Under the pieces are notes generated by a model. The model ran no database searches and had not been told where the DNA came from. It worked only from the letters and a program-made list of their open reading frames with translations. The position numbers were made by a program, and so were the translations under genes. From DASTSN01 sp035760665 (GTDB lineage Bacteria; Bacteroidota; Bacteroidia; Chitinophagales; Chitinophagaceae): DNA of 16,942 bases. This document shows, in pieces, positions 8,436-14,741 of the stretch (positions within the stretch are counted from its first letter, which is position 1; each line of letters starts with the position of its first letter). The DNA lies in contig DASTSN010000047.1 in the NCBI GenBank assembly GCA_035760665.1, positions 1 through 16,942 on the forward strand, given 5' to 3'.

Positions 8436-8484
8436 ACCGGGCCTGATAATCATCAGGCATTTCTATAAACTTGGCCCGGTTTTT
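8436..8484 (+). terminator. Terminator-like nested hairpin upstream of the stress-protein genes
   Basis: ACCGGGCC at 8436-8443 pairs perfectly with GGCCCGGT at 8473-8480, and five T residues (8480-8484) follow on the plus strand, the form of an intrinsic terminator. Nested inside, GCCTGAT at 8441-8447 can pair with ATCAGGC at 8452-8458 around a four-base loop, sharing the GCC with the outer stem. No sense gene on the plus strand ends here. On the minus strand the same bases would fall in the leader of the first stress-protein gene, about 65-110 bases before its start. It may therefore stop antisense transcripts, or act as a leader structure; the sequence alone cannot decide. Confidence 0.5.
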
Positions 8485-8632
8485 CATTCCTGTTACAGCG
8501 GTTTCCAAGAAGTGAAATGTTTAATAAGAGGCCGGTATACTCTTGTAAAAACTAAACTGTTATACGAGTAACGTTGCAGATATCAACATTTGCCGTTGAC
8601 TGGGGAAAACTTGGATTGACTCAACTAGATAA

Positions 8633-8668
8633 TTTGTACTGTTTTTACATTTTTTGCTATTATATTTG
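8633..8668 (+). promoter_or_regulatory. Candidate Bacteroidota-type promoter for the hydroxylase gene
   Basis: TATATTTG at 8661-8668 matches the -7 consensus TAnnTTTG exactly. The nearest upstream TTTG of suitable kind is at 8633-8636, 24 bases away, a few bases longer than the usual 19-21. A transcript from here would have a leader of about 150 bases before the ATG at 8829. The box alone could occur by chance in such AT-rich DNA. Confidence 0.35.
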
Positions 8669-8828
8669 AAAATAACCTGTTTAACTCCTGCTGAAAATTT
8701 CTAAACTTTTTTTGTGTGTAATTAGTAAACATACAGGTTTCTCAGAACAAATTGTTACCATACGAATCTATATATTTACGGATATTTTAACGAATCAATC
8801 GCTTGCAAAACCCGACAAATATTAGCTG

Positions 8829-9779
8829 ATGTTCATTTTAAAAATCCCTTCGCTTTTTGGCGCTCCTCCCATTCCATACAGCCATATCATCTATCTTGAA
8901 AAGGGCTCTACTGATTTGATTATTTATGCAATACCTGCCATGGCGTTTTTTACGTTATGGGAAGTCTGGTATTCGTGGCATCACGAACATAAAAGCTATA
9001 ATACAAAGGAAGCATTTGGATCTTTGTTCGTTGGACTGGGGAATGTGGGAATCAATTTATTTTTTAAGGTAGGGCTTATCTACTGGGCGGTCTTTATGTA
9101 CAATCTTGTTCCGTGGAGAATGGTATTAAACTGGTGGACGATTATTCCTTGCCTGCTGGTGTATGATGTTTGCAGTTACTGGGCGCATCGTGTTTCTCAT
9201 TCACAGCGTTTTTTCTGGGCAACACATGTAGTGCATCATTCCGGAGAGCATTATAATCTCACTGTTTCATTCCGCCTCAGCTGGGTGCAGCATTTCAAAT
9301 TGATTTTTTTCTTTCCTGTTGCCCTGATGGGGTTTCATCCCGTCGTATTTTTCCTCGTGAATCAAATCGGGGTTTTATTCCAGTTTTGGCAGCATACGGA
9401 ATACATAAAAAAATTGCATCCGTTGATTGAATATTTTATTGTTACTCCATCCAATCACCGTGTACATCATGGATCAGATGAAAAATACATTGATAAAAAT
9501 TTTGGGGTCATTTTTGTTGTCTGGGATCGTCTGTTCGGGACGTATCAAAGAGAGGAAGAACGACCAACATATGGGCTAACCACTAAGATTGAAACATCTT
9601 TAAACCCGCTTTACCTGAACTTTCATGAATACAAAGACATTTACCAGGACGTAAAAAATGCCTCCAGCTTACGTAAGAAATTTTGGTATGTGTTTGGCAG
9701 CCCGGTAAAGATTGCCAAAGAAAAAAAGAGCCTGCTGGCCAATGCCACACAAAGGCCTGTTAGTAATGAACGCCGGTAA
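8829..9779 (+). CDS. Fatty acid hydroxylase superfamily protein, alkylglycerol monooxygenase-like
   Basis: The 316-residue membrane protein carries the three histidine clusters of the sterol desaturase / fatty acid hydroxylase superfamily, which bind a di-iron centre: H120xxxH124, H133xxH136H137 and H210xxH213H214. Hydrophobic segments lie about residues 29-48, 64-98, 101-118 and 156-185. Around the last cluster the sequence reads TPSNHRVHHG, then YIDKNFG (220-226) and VWDRLFGTYQ (231-240), then YGLT. From memory this resembles eukaryotic alkylglycerol monooxygenase, which splits ether lipids, more than sterol C-5 desaturases. The probable reaction is O2-dependent hydroxylation of a membrane lipid; the substrate is unknown. 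It follows a long non-coding region and converges on the small DoxX-like gene, with 46 bases between stops and no clear terminator. Family call is firm, subfamily moderate. Confidence 0.88.
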   Translation: MFILKIPSLFGAPPIPYSHIIYLEKGSTDLIIYAIPAMAFFTLWEVWYSWHHEHKSYNTKEAFGSLFVGLGNVGINLFFKVGLIYWAVFMYNLVPWRMVLNWWTIIPCLLVYDVCSYWAHRVSHSQRFFWATHVVHHSGEHYNLTVSFRLSWVQHFKLIFFFPVALMGFHPVVFFLVNQIGVLFQFWQHTEYIKKLHPLIEYFIVTPSNHRVHHGSDEKYIDKNFGVIFVVWDRLFGTYQREEERPTYGLTTKIETSLNPLYLNFHEYKDIYQDVKNASSLRKKFWYVFGSPVKIAKEKKSLLANATQRPVSNERR

Positions 9780-9825
9780 TCATTTCCGTAATCTCGGTAG
9801 CAATAATCATTCTAGGGAAAAAGCC

Positions 9826-10218
9826 TCACGACTGCCGTTCATTTTTTTGTGCATTACTGGCTACATACATCGCAAATGCAGCAATGGCGGCATCTTTTAA
9901 CAGGTTTATTAATGATACCTGTTGCATGTCTTTTTCACCAGAGTGTAAATAGTTGGGCAAATGAATCGTGAGAATAAAAATAAATAACAACAAAGCGAGC
10001 AGGTAGCCGGCCAGTTTCACCCATTTGTGCATTAAAAATGCCAGGCCGGCAATGATGAACGCCACCCCCACCACATACACCCATACAATTCCACCGGGTA
10101 GAAAATTGGGCACGAAGACAATCATCAGTTGGGGATTAACAAAATGATAAACCCCAAAAGTGATCATTACGATGGCCAGTATTACCACCGCAATGCGGGA
10201 GATCATTTGTTCTTTCAT
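9826..10218 (-). CDS. DoxX-like small integral membrane protein
   Basis: The 130-residue protein is predicted to form four membrane helices, about residues 8-25, 44-62, 68-86 and 105-121. The stretch from GVYHFVNP (22-29) through VPNFLPGG to a WVYVVGVAFIIAG helix is the pattern of DoxX-like four-helix proteins common in Bacteroidota. Studied DoxX relatives work in thiosulfate:quinone oxidoreductase or in redox complexes, but most, including this kind, have no known function. The start at 10218 gives a short charged N-terminus before the first helix. It is a single gene, convergent with the hydroxylase gene downstream; no good promoter box was found upstream. The family call rests on topology and the HFVNP and VPNFLPGG segments and is moderately secure. 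Confidence 0.72.
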   Translation of the reverse strand: MKEQMISRIAVVILAIVMITFGVYHFVNPQLMIVFVPNFLPGGIVWVYVVGVAFIIAGLAFLMHKWVKLAGYLLALLLFIFILTIHLPNYLHSGEKDMQQVSLINLLKDAAIAAFAMYVASNAQKNERQS

Positions 10219-10323
10219 ATTACAAGAGCTTTAGAATATGAAGGTACTATTTGTTGAGAAGCTTCTGACCAGCTTTTACTGCAGGCCCGCAGCGGTAGAA
10301 ATGCGGGGAATTTACAGGGCAAT

Positions 10324-10351
10324 AAAAAACCTCCCGAGGAATCGGGAGGTT
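10324..10351 (-). terminator. Intrinsic terminator of the L31 gene
   Basis: AACCTCCCGA at 10328-10337 pairs perfectly over ten bases with TCGGGAGGTT at 10342-10351 around a GGAA loop. Read on the minus strand the stem is followed by a run of T residues (complement of the A-run ending at 10324). It begins 49 bases after the stop of the L31 gene, so it closes that transcript. Confidence 0.8.
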
Positions 10352-10400
10352 AAAGTATAGCCATGAAAAACAAAAAATATTTCTGTTCTAAACTAAGAAA

Positions 10401-10652
10401 TTATTTTTTCTTCTCATATTTCTTTTTGAACTTATCGATACGTCCAGCCGTATCAACCAGTATATTTTTACCGGTAAAGAAAGGATGGGAAGTGTTAGAA
10501 ATTTCAAGTTTTATCAGGGGGTACTCATTTCCATCCTCCCATTTAACTGTTTCTTTGGAAGCAGCCGTGGAGCGGCTCAGAAACGAATAACCATTACTCA
10601 TGTCCTTAAATACTACTAACCGATAACTATCGGGGTGGATACCTTTTTTCAT
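10401..10652 (-). CDS. rpmE2: Ribosomal protein L31, type B
   Basis: The 83-residue product beginning MKKGIHPDSYRLVVFKD is large-subunit ribosomal protein L31 of the type B (zinc-free) form: it has no cysteine and so lacks the CxxC zinc site of type A. Other landmarks are VKWEDGNEYPL in the middle, the SHPFFTGK segment and the lysine-rich tail. The frame is open further upstream to an ATG at 10742, but that start would lie before the predicted transcription start and adds sequence with no counterpart in L31, so 10652 is the correct start. The gene is monocistronic: promoter at 10712-10743, short leader with a perfect hairpin, gene, then a strong terminator. In many bacteria type B L31 replaces the zinc form under zinc limitation; in Bacteroidota it is often the main copy. 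No Zur-like palindrome was recognised here. Confidence 0.96.
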   Translation of the reverse strand: MKKGIHPDSYRLVVFKDMSNGYSFLSRSTAASKETVKWEDGNEYPLIKLEISNTSHPFFTGKNILVDTAGRIDKFKKKYEKKK

Positions 10653-10670
10653 AACTTCTTGATTTAAAGG

Positions 10671-10692
10671 CAGTACGGATTTTGCCGTACTG
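10671..10692 (-). promoter_or_regulatory. Hairpin in the 5' leader of the L31 gene
   Basis: On the minus strand CAGTACGG, a six-base loop CAAAAT, and CCGTACTG form a perfect eight-pair stem. It lies wholly inside the predicted leader, about a dozen bases after the likely transcription start and 18 bases before the ATG at 10652. No T-run follows, so it is not a terminator. Position and perfection suggest translational autoregulation by L31 or mRNA stabilisation; that role is inference. Confidence 0.5.
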
Positions 10693-10711
10693 AATATTTT
10701 TTTTAGAAGCG

Positions 10712-10743
10712 CAAAGGTAAAACTCTGCCTTCTTAGTGCCAAA
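10712..10743 (-). promoter_or_regulatory. Bacteroidota-type promoter of the L31 gene
   Basis: Read on the minus strand, TTTG (complement of 10740-10743) is followed after 20 bases by TACCTTTG (complement of 10712-10719). This matches both halves of the Bacteroidota sigma-ABfr consensus, TTTG and TAnnTTTG, at the standard spacing. Transcription would start near 10705, giving a leader of about 50 bases. Confidence 0.75.
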
Positions 10744-10778
10744 TCTAATTAACCCAGGAAACTCAAGTAGGAAACTAA

Positions 10779-10803
10779 CTTTTTTGCCAGGCCGGCAAAA
10801 AAG
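10779..10803. repeat. Ten-base inverted repeat with inverted T/A tracts
   Basis: CTTTTTTGCC at 10779-10788 pairs perfectly with GGCAAAAAAG at 10794-10803 around AGGCC. The T-run is on the 5' arm and the A-run on the 3' arm when read from either strand, the reverse of a bidirectional terminator. It lies between the L31 promoter and the end of yajQ. Its role is unknown; it could be a protein-binding site or a processing structure in the yajQ 3' region. Confidence 0.4.
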
Positions 10804-11038
10804 AAAGCATCAAGTTATGTTCATATTCCTGCTTTCGCATTCTTACTTACTAACCCGATGCTTCCCGGAAATGCTTCCATCATGTTACTGATTTCCGCAG
10901 TTCCTGTTACAAGTTTTCCGTTTCCGGATTCCCTGTAACAATGTGGTATGAATTTACATTACTGAAATACCCTTTTCCAAATTTTATCGCTTGTTCTTAT
11001 GCACTTGTTTAGCACAGGTTTATCCACAGCCCAGCATC

Positions 11039-11530
11039 TCAGCTGCGCATGTTTTCGTATTGCAACGGAATACCCAGTCCCCATGCTTTTGAAGCCTGGA
11101 TCACAGCCTGCAGATCGTCAATCTTTTTACCCGTCACCCGTACAATATCATCCATAATGGCCGCCTGCACTTTTAGTCCGGCATCCTTTATGTGCTTGAC
11201 TATTTTTTTAGCATCTTCCGGTTTTAGACCATTACGTACGATCACTTCTTTTTTCACGAATTTGCCGCTTTGATGAGCTTCTTTCGACAGGTCAAAGGCC
11301 TCCGGTGCAATTCCCTGCTTATGTGCCCTGCTGATGAGTACTTCAACCAGCTGGCGCATTTTCATTTCGTCTTCGGCTTCGATATTGATTTTAAATTCTT
11401 TTTTATTCAGGTCTATCACTACATGCGAGCCCTTGAAATCAAACCGGTTGGTGATTTCTTTACTTGTGACATTCACAGCATTATCCAGGGCCTGCGCATC
11501 TACTTTACTGACGATATCAAATGAAGGCAT
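11039..11530 (-). CDS. yajQ: YajQ family nucleotide-binding protein
   Basis: The 163-residue protein matches YajQ (DUF520/UPF0234) over its full length, about 160-163 residues in most bacteria. It opens MPSFDIVSKVDAQALDNAVN, continues with TNRFDFKGS at about 27-35, has the GKFVKKEVIVRNGL segment in the middle and ends in SKAWGLGIPLQYENMR. The fold is a pair of ferredoxin-like domains. A Xanthomonas member binds cyclic di-GMP and modulates a transcription factor, and other members bind tRNA or nucleotides; which applies here is not known. The ATG at 11530 gives the canonical N-terminus. It is transcribed alone, with a terminator-like hairpin about 85 bases upstream separating it from other minus-strand transcription. 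A TTACTTTG near-match to the -7 box (complement of 11573-11580) lacks a convincing -33 partner. Confidence 0.95.
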   Translation of the reverse strand: MPSFDIVSKVDAQALDNAVNVTSKEITNRFDFKGSHVVIDLNKKEFKINIEAEDEMKMRQLVEVLISRAHKQGIAPEAFDLSKEAHQSGKFVKKEVIVRNGLKPEDAKKIVKHIKDAGLKVQAAIMDDIVRVTGKKIDDLQAVIQASKAWGLGIPLQYENMRS

Positions 11531-11607
11531 AGTATAACTTTTGAGATCAGGAATTCATTGGCTTTGCAGCTTCAAAGTAATACAGAATTTACCAGTTGTA
11601 AAAGTAT

Positions 11608-11638
11608 AAAAAAAGAGTCCCTCCTGGAAAGGAAGGAC
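11608..11638 (-). terminator. Terminator-like hairpin upstream of yajQ
   Basis: GTCC and TCC at 11617-11624 pair with GGA and GGAC at 11631-11638, with one C-A mismatch and a TGGAAA loop. On the minus strand the stem is followed after two bases by seven T residues (complement of 11608-11614) and a further AT-rich run, so it resembles an intrinsic terminator insulating yajQ. On the plus strand the same stem covers the purine-rich GGAAGGA ahead of the short ORF at 11650. Confidence 0.45.
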
Positions 11639-11649
11639 GTTACGTTCAT

Positions 11650-11808
11650 ATGAGAAAACTAAAAAAGTTGGGTTTTATGCCTATTACTGCTTCTGTGAGC
11701 TATTATATAACCAAAGATGCACAATCTGCCGTGAAGCTGGATCCGGATTTGGATAAAGCGGCTAAGAAAATGCTGAAGGGTTCTATAGGCTTACCAGTGA
11801 ATTGGTGA
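11650..11808 (+). CDS. Short hypothetical ORF (52 residues)
   Basis: An ATG at 11650 opens a 52-codon frame ending in TGA at 11806-11808. The product is basic at the N-terminus (MRKLKKLGFM), has a central SVSYYITKDAQSAV segment, a lysine-rich stretch (DKAAKKMLKG) and ends in GLPVNW. I do not recognise it. It has no cysteine or signal peptide. In its favour are a purine-rich GGAAGGA at 11631-11637, though 12 bases from the ATG is long, and a terminator-type hairpin 74 bases after its stop. Against it is its length: an open frame of this size can arise by chance. It sits alone on the plus strand in the gap between two minus-strand genes, yajQ and the TonB-dependent receptor. A small protein, a relic or part of a small RNA are all possible. 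Confidence 0.4.
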   Translation: MRKLKKLGFMPITASVSYYITKDAQSAVKLDPDLDKAAKKMLKGSIGLPVNW

Positions 11809-11881
11809 TTATTGACAAATAACGATGCGTACATTATGGCACAACTGTTATTGGGTATGAAATTTTTAACCATATTAAAAT

Positions 11882-11912
11882 AAGGTCCCGCTTATTGAAA
11901 ACGGGACCTTTT
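11882..11912. terminator. Bidirectional terminator-like hairpin between the short ORF and the receptor gene
   Basis: AAGGTCCCG at 11882-11890 pairs perfectly over nine bases with CGGGACCTT at 11902-11910 around an 11-base loop. On the plus strand it ends in TTTT (11909-11912), serving the short ORF. On the minus strand it is followed by TTATTTTAAT, and it lies about 85 bases after the stop of the TonB-dependent receptor gene, so it can serve both transcripts. Confidence 0.65.
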
Positions 11913-11993
11913 GCTAACATGAGAACAATGAAACTAACTGCTAAAAATTGTTCCCGGATTTAAGGTATAATGGTTAATGAATTTTCAAATGAA

Positions 11994-14450
11994 TCAGCCC
12001 CCGATCTTTACGCGGTTTTGTTCGTCATCCGCACCGCCTTTTTTACTGTTACTGCCGGCTTTTAATTTGCCTTTGCTGAAGCGGTAGGTAAAGCTCAGGT
12101 TTACAACCCTGGTTTCCCAGTAGTTTTGAAAAGCGATATCAATATTGCCATAACGGCTATACCCCTCAATATGCTGCAGGCGGAAGGCATCACGGATATT
12201 CAGCCTGATCATGCCTTTATTTTTCAAAATCTGTTTACTGCCGCCAAAGCTGATCTGGCCAATCGGTTGAGCAACTATTACCCCTTCCAGGCCTTTTGTA
12301 CGGTAGAAACCACTGATCTCGGCACCCCAACCTTTGTTGAATTTAAACTGTTGCTGCGATTGCAGGACGAGTGTTGTAGTACCAATAGTGACCGGCGCTC
12401 CGTTAACCACACCTTTAAAACGGTTGTCGAACAGGTTTGCATAAATATTTCCGCTCCACCATTTTGTCCATTGCTTGTAAGCACTTACTGCAATTCCATA
12501 CTGCCGTAATTTGGCAATATTACCTTTAGTGATATAGGTTTCGTTGGTAGCCTCGTGCTGTTCAAATACCTGCTGAATGATATCGGTTGTACGGCTGTAA
12601 TTCAGTGTGGTGGTAAGAAAACCTGCATACGTATGGCTTAATTCTATGTTGTGACTAAACTGTGGTTTCAGATCCGGGTTTCCTTTCTCGTACGTGTATT
12701 TGTCAAGAAAATGAATAAATGGATTCAAATCTTCATAATCCGGGCGGTCAATTCGCCTGCCATAGTTCAACACAAACTGGTTCTTCTCATTCATACTATA
12801 TTGTAAGTAAGCGGTCGGGAACAATTGCGTATAGTTCCGGTCAAAATCTTCCTGGCTGGTTACCTGGCGGCCCCTGGCGTGGGTATTTTCCAACCGCAAC
12901 CCTAACTGGCCACTGAATTTTTTACTCAATGGACGGCTGTAGTTTGCATACACGGCATTGATATTTTCTTCATAGATGAAATAATTGCTGCGGTTGTAAT
13001 CGTGCACAAGCTGGCCATTGATCAGGCTGTCATACTGGGCATTATTATCTGTTTTTACATAGCTTGATTTGATGCCCGCTTCGAACTTGGCGCCTTTTTT
13101 CAAAGGATGGGTATAATCCATTTTTCCACTGTAAATGGTTATCGTTTGTGGTAAATTGCCCAATAAGGTATCAGACGGTTTTGAAGATGCGCCATTCATG
13201 TCATAGTAAGAATTGATCAGCGTCTGATCGCCGCCTGCATCGTATTTTATATAATCAAGGTCTGCTGTTATTTCACGTCCGGTGGAATCAAAGCTGTGCC
13301 GGAAGTTAAAGTTACCGCTATAGTTTTTCCAGCTCAGATCATTCAGGCTGAGAGCCCTTGTTTGATTGGGCTCATCCCCGTTTTGAAAATAGATATCCGT
13401 CAGGTTTTTGTTGTTGAACGAAAAATTGTTGGAAAACCCACTAAATACAACACCCAGCGTTGTTTTTTTGGAAACATCATAATCCAAACCAAGTTTGCCG
13501 CTATAAAACTGGCTTTTATTAATCATGTGCGCTTCCTGTATAAAATCAGAGGTAACTTCCTTTGTTGATTCATTTCTGAATTTTCGTTGAATATTAAGCT
13601 CTTGAAAGCGTTGATTAAAACTATGGTTCAGGTTAGTAAACAGGTTGATTTTACCGGTGCGGTAATTAAAATTGAATCCCTCATTGACTTTCGGATAACG
13701 TCCTTGTCCATAGCCCAGTGTTACGCTACCGTTATAACCAAACTGTTTCGTTTTTTTGGTTTTGATATTGATAATTCCAGAGTTGCCGGCAGCGTCGTAT
13801 TTGGCAGGCGGATTGGTCATAATCTCGATTTGCTCCAGCTGGTTCGAGTTCATGTTGCGCAGCATATTCGCAAGATCCTGGCCGGACAGATAGGCTGGCC
13901 TGCCGTCGATATACACCTGCACACCGCTTTTGCCTTTCAGGCTGATATTGCCATCCTTATCCACTGTCACACCGGGTGATTTTTCCAGTACATCCAAAGC
14001 GCTGCTGCCCACATTTGTCGTGGATGCTTCCACATTCACAATTGTTCTGTCTACTTTTTGCTCAATTAAGGGCTTTTTTGATGTTACCACTACACTGCCC
14101 AGTGTTTTACTCACGGGTACCAGTTCTATGGTTTTTAGTGTTACTGATGGATTGGCATCGTTGATTTCAAAGCTGTTGGAAAGTCCTTTTTCGTGGCCCA
14201 CAGCGGTAATGGATACCATATATTTTCCGGCAGGAATATCTTCAAAAGAGTAATGGCCGGATTTATCCGCAACAGCAATTTTTGCTACGGTAGAATCCTT
14301 GGCTCTTAACAACGTGATAGTTGCTGATTCAATCGTTTTTTGAGAACCATCAATGACTGTTCCGCTTATTTTACCCCTTTTTTCCTGGGCAAAACCAACA
14401 ACAGAAATTGATAATAAAATGATTGTTAGCAGTTTAGATAAATTTCTCAT
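11994..14450 (-). CDS. TonB-dependent receptor, outer-membrane beta-barrel family
   Basis: The 818-residue protein begins with a signal peptide (residues 1-21, likely cut after GFA). About residues 26-110 form a carboxypeptidase-regulatory-like domain, with GTVIDGSQKTIESATI and GHYSFEDIPAGKYMVSI. A TonB plug domain follows at about 115-235, with ALDVLEKSPGVTVDKDGNI, VYIDGRP and the NPPAKYDAAGNSGIINIKT segment typical of the Bacteroidota OMP_b-brl_3 receptors. The remainder is the beta-barrel, whose last strand (VVNLSFTYRFSKG) is followed by a polar tail of about 30 residues. Such proteins import bulky ligands across the outer membrane with energy from TonB-ExbB-ExbD, or in some cases bind peptides or metals; the ligand cannot be read here. 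No SusD-like partner, sigma factor or anti-sigma factor is adjacent, and the gene has its own promoter. Confidence 0.93.
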   Translation of the reverse strand: MRNLSKLLTIILLSISVVGFAQEKRGKISGTVIDGSQKTIESATITLLRAKDSTVAKIAVADKSGHYSFEDIPAGKYMVSITAVGHEKGLSNSFEINDANPSVTLKTIELVPVSKTLGSVVVTSKKPLIEQKVDRTIVNVEASTTNVGSSALDVLEKSPGVTVDKDGNISLKGKSGVQVYIDGRPAYLSGQDLANMLRNMNSNQLEQIEIMTNPPAKYDAAGNSGIINIKTKKTKQFGYNGSVTLGYGQGRYPKVNEGFNFNYRTGKINLFTNLNHSFNQRFQELNIQRKFRNESTKEVTSDFIQEAHMINKSQFYSGKLGLDYDVSKKTTLGVVFSGFSNNFSFNNKNLTDIYFQNGDEPNQTRALSLNDLSWKNYSGNFNFRHSFDSTGREITADLDYIKYDAGGDQTLINSYYDMNGASSKPSDTLLGNLPQTITIYSGKMDYTHPLKKGAKFEAGIKSSYVKTDNNAQYDSLINGQLVHDYNRSNYFIYEENINAVYANYSRPLSKKFSGQLGLRLENTHARGRQVTSQEDFDRNYTQLFPTAYLQYSMNEKNQFVLNYGRRIDRPDYEDLNPFIHFLDKYTYEKGNPDLKPQFSHNIELSHTYAGFLTTTLNYSRTTDIIQQVFEQHEATNETYITKGNIAKLRQYGIAVSAYKQWTKWWSGNIYANLFDNRFKGVVNGAPVTIGTTTLVLQSQQQFKFNKGWGAEISGFYRTKGLEGVIVAQPIGQISFGGSKQILKNKGMIRLNIRDAFRLQHIEGYSRYGNIDIAFQNYWETRVVNLSFTYRFSKGKLKAGSNSKKGGADDEQNRVKIGG

Positions 14451-14741
14451 GATTCAACGTTTAATGGTAGTACTTGATTTAATAAATTACATTTCAAAAA
14501 TAGGTACTTTGCATTGCATAGAACAATGTTTTAAATTAAACGGCCTTATTTATTGATGATCGGCCGCTTACCGGTATTTGCTATTTGGACGCAAAGAGCT
14601 GAGGATGGTTACAGCTTTTCCCGCCAGATCGATTACCGGCAATATGGATGGATAAGCGGAAAGTCCAGTTGATTAGGTAGCAGTTAACAGAAAGCTCCGA
14701 TAAAATGAGCGGGTATACCTAAATTGCGGCAAATTTTATTC
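14451..14741. other. Divergent intergenic region between receptor and threonine aldolase genes
   Basis: The 291 bases hold the receptor promoter near the left side (listed separately). The remainder, up to the threonine aldolase start, contains only a weak five-base inverted repeat, CGGCC with GGCCG, around 14539-14568. I found no exact TAnnTTTG box for the plus-strand gene and no plausible small gene. Confidence 0.5.
14495..14526 (-). promoter_or_regulatory. Bacteroidota-type promoter of the TonB-dependent receptor gene
   Basis: On the minus strand TTG (complement of 14524-14526) is followed after 21 bases by TATTTTTG (complement of 14495-14502), an exact TAnnTTTG box at normal spacing. Transcription would begin near 14488, giving a leader of about 40 bases before the ATG at 14450. 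Confidence 0.6.

Larger units (their letters stand above)
8372..8828. other. 457-base divergent intergenic region
   Basis: The gap separates the first stress-protein gene (minus) from the hydroxylase gene (plus) and must hold both control regions. It contains a strong nested hairpin at 8436-8480 and one exact plus-strand TAnnTTTG box at 8661-8668; both are listed separately. The rest is AT-rich, especially 8640-8828, and I find no plausible coding sequence. A weaker plus-strand alternative promoter, TATATTTA at 8771-8778 with TTG at 8752-8754, has a slightly short 16-base spacer. Confidence 0.6.

Noticed and set aside
10653..10742. Extended N-terminus for the L31 gene (ATG at 10742, 30 extra residues)
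   Set aside because: The extra residues have no counterpart in L31, and the region contains the promoter -7 box and the leader hairpin, so it should not be translated.
10905..10940. TGTTACA / TGTAACA inverted repeat, 22 bases apart, downstream of yajQ
   Set aside because: The arms are only seven bases with a long loop and AT-rich content; this is expected by chance.
11573..11580. Possible yajQ -7 box (TTACTTTG on the minus strand)
   Set aside because: It has one mismatch to TAnnTTTG and no TTG at the right distance upstream.
11836..11883. 15-codon frame (MAQLLLGMKFLTILK) before the hairpin at 11882
   Set aside because: It is too short to support, and its stop falls inside the terminator-type stem.
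14724..14741. TTG start adding six residues to threonine aldolase
   Set aside because: The ATG at 14742 gives the family's usual N-terminus (M-x-IDFRSDTVT), and the added residues are not typical.
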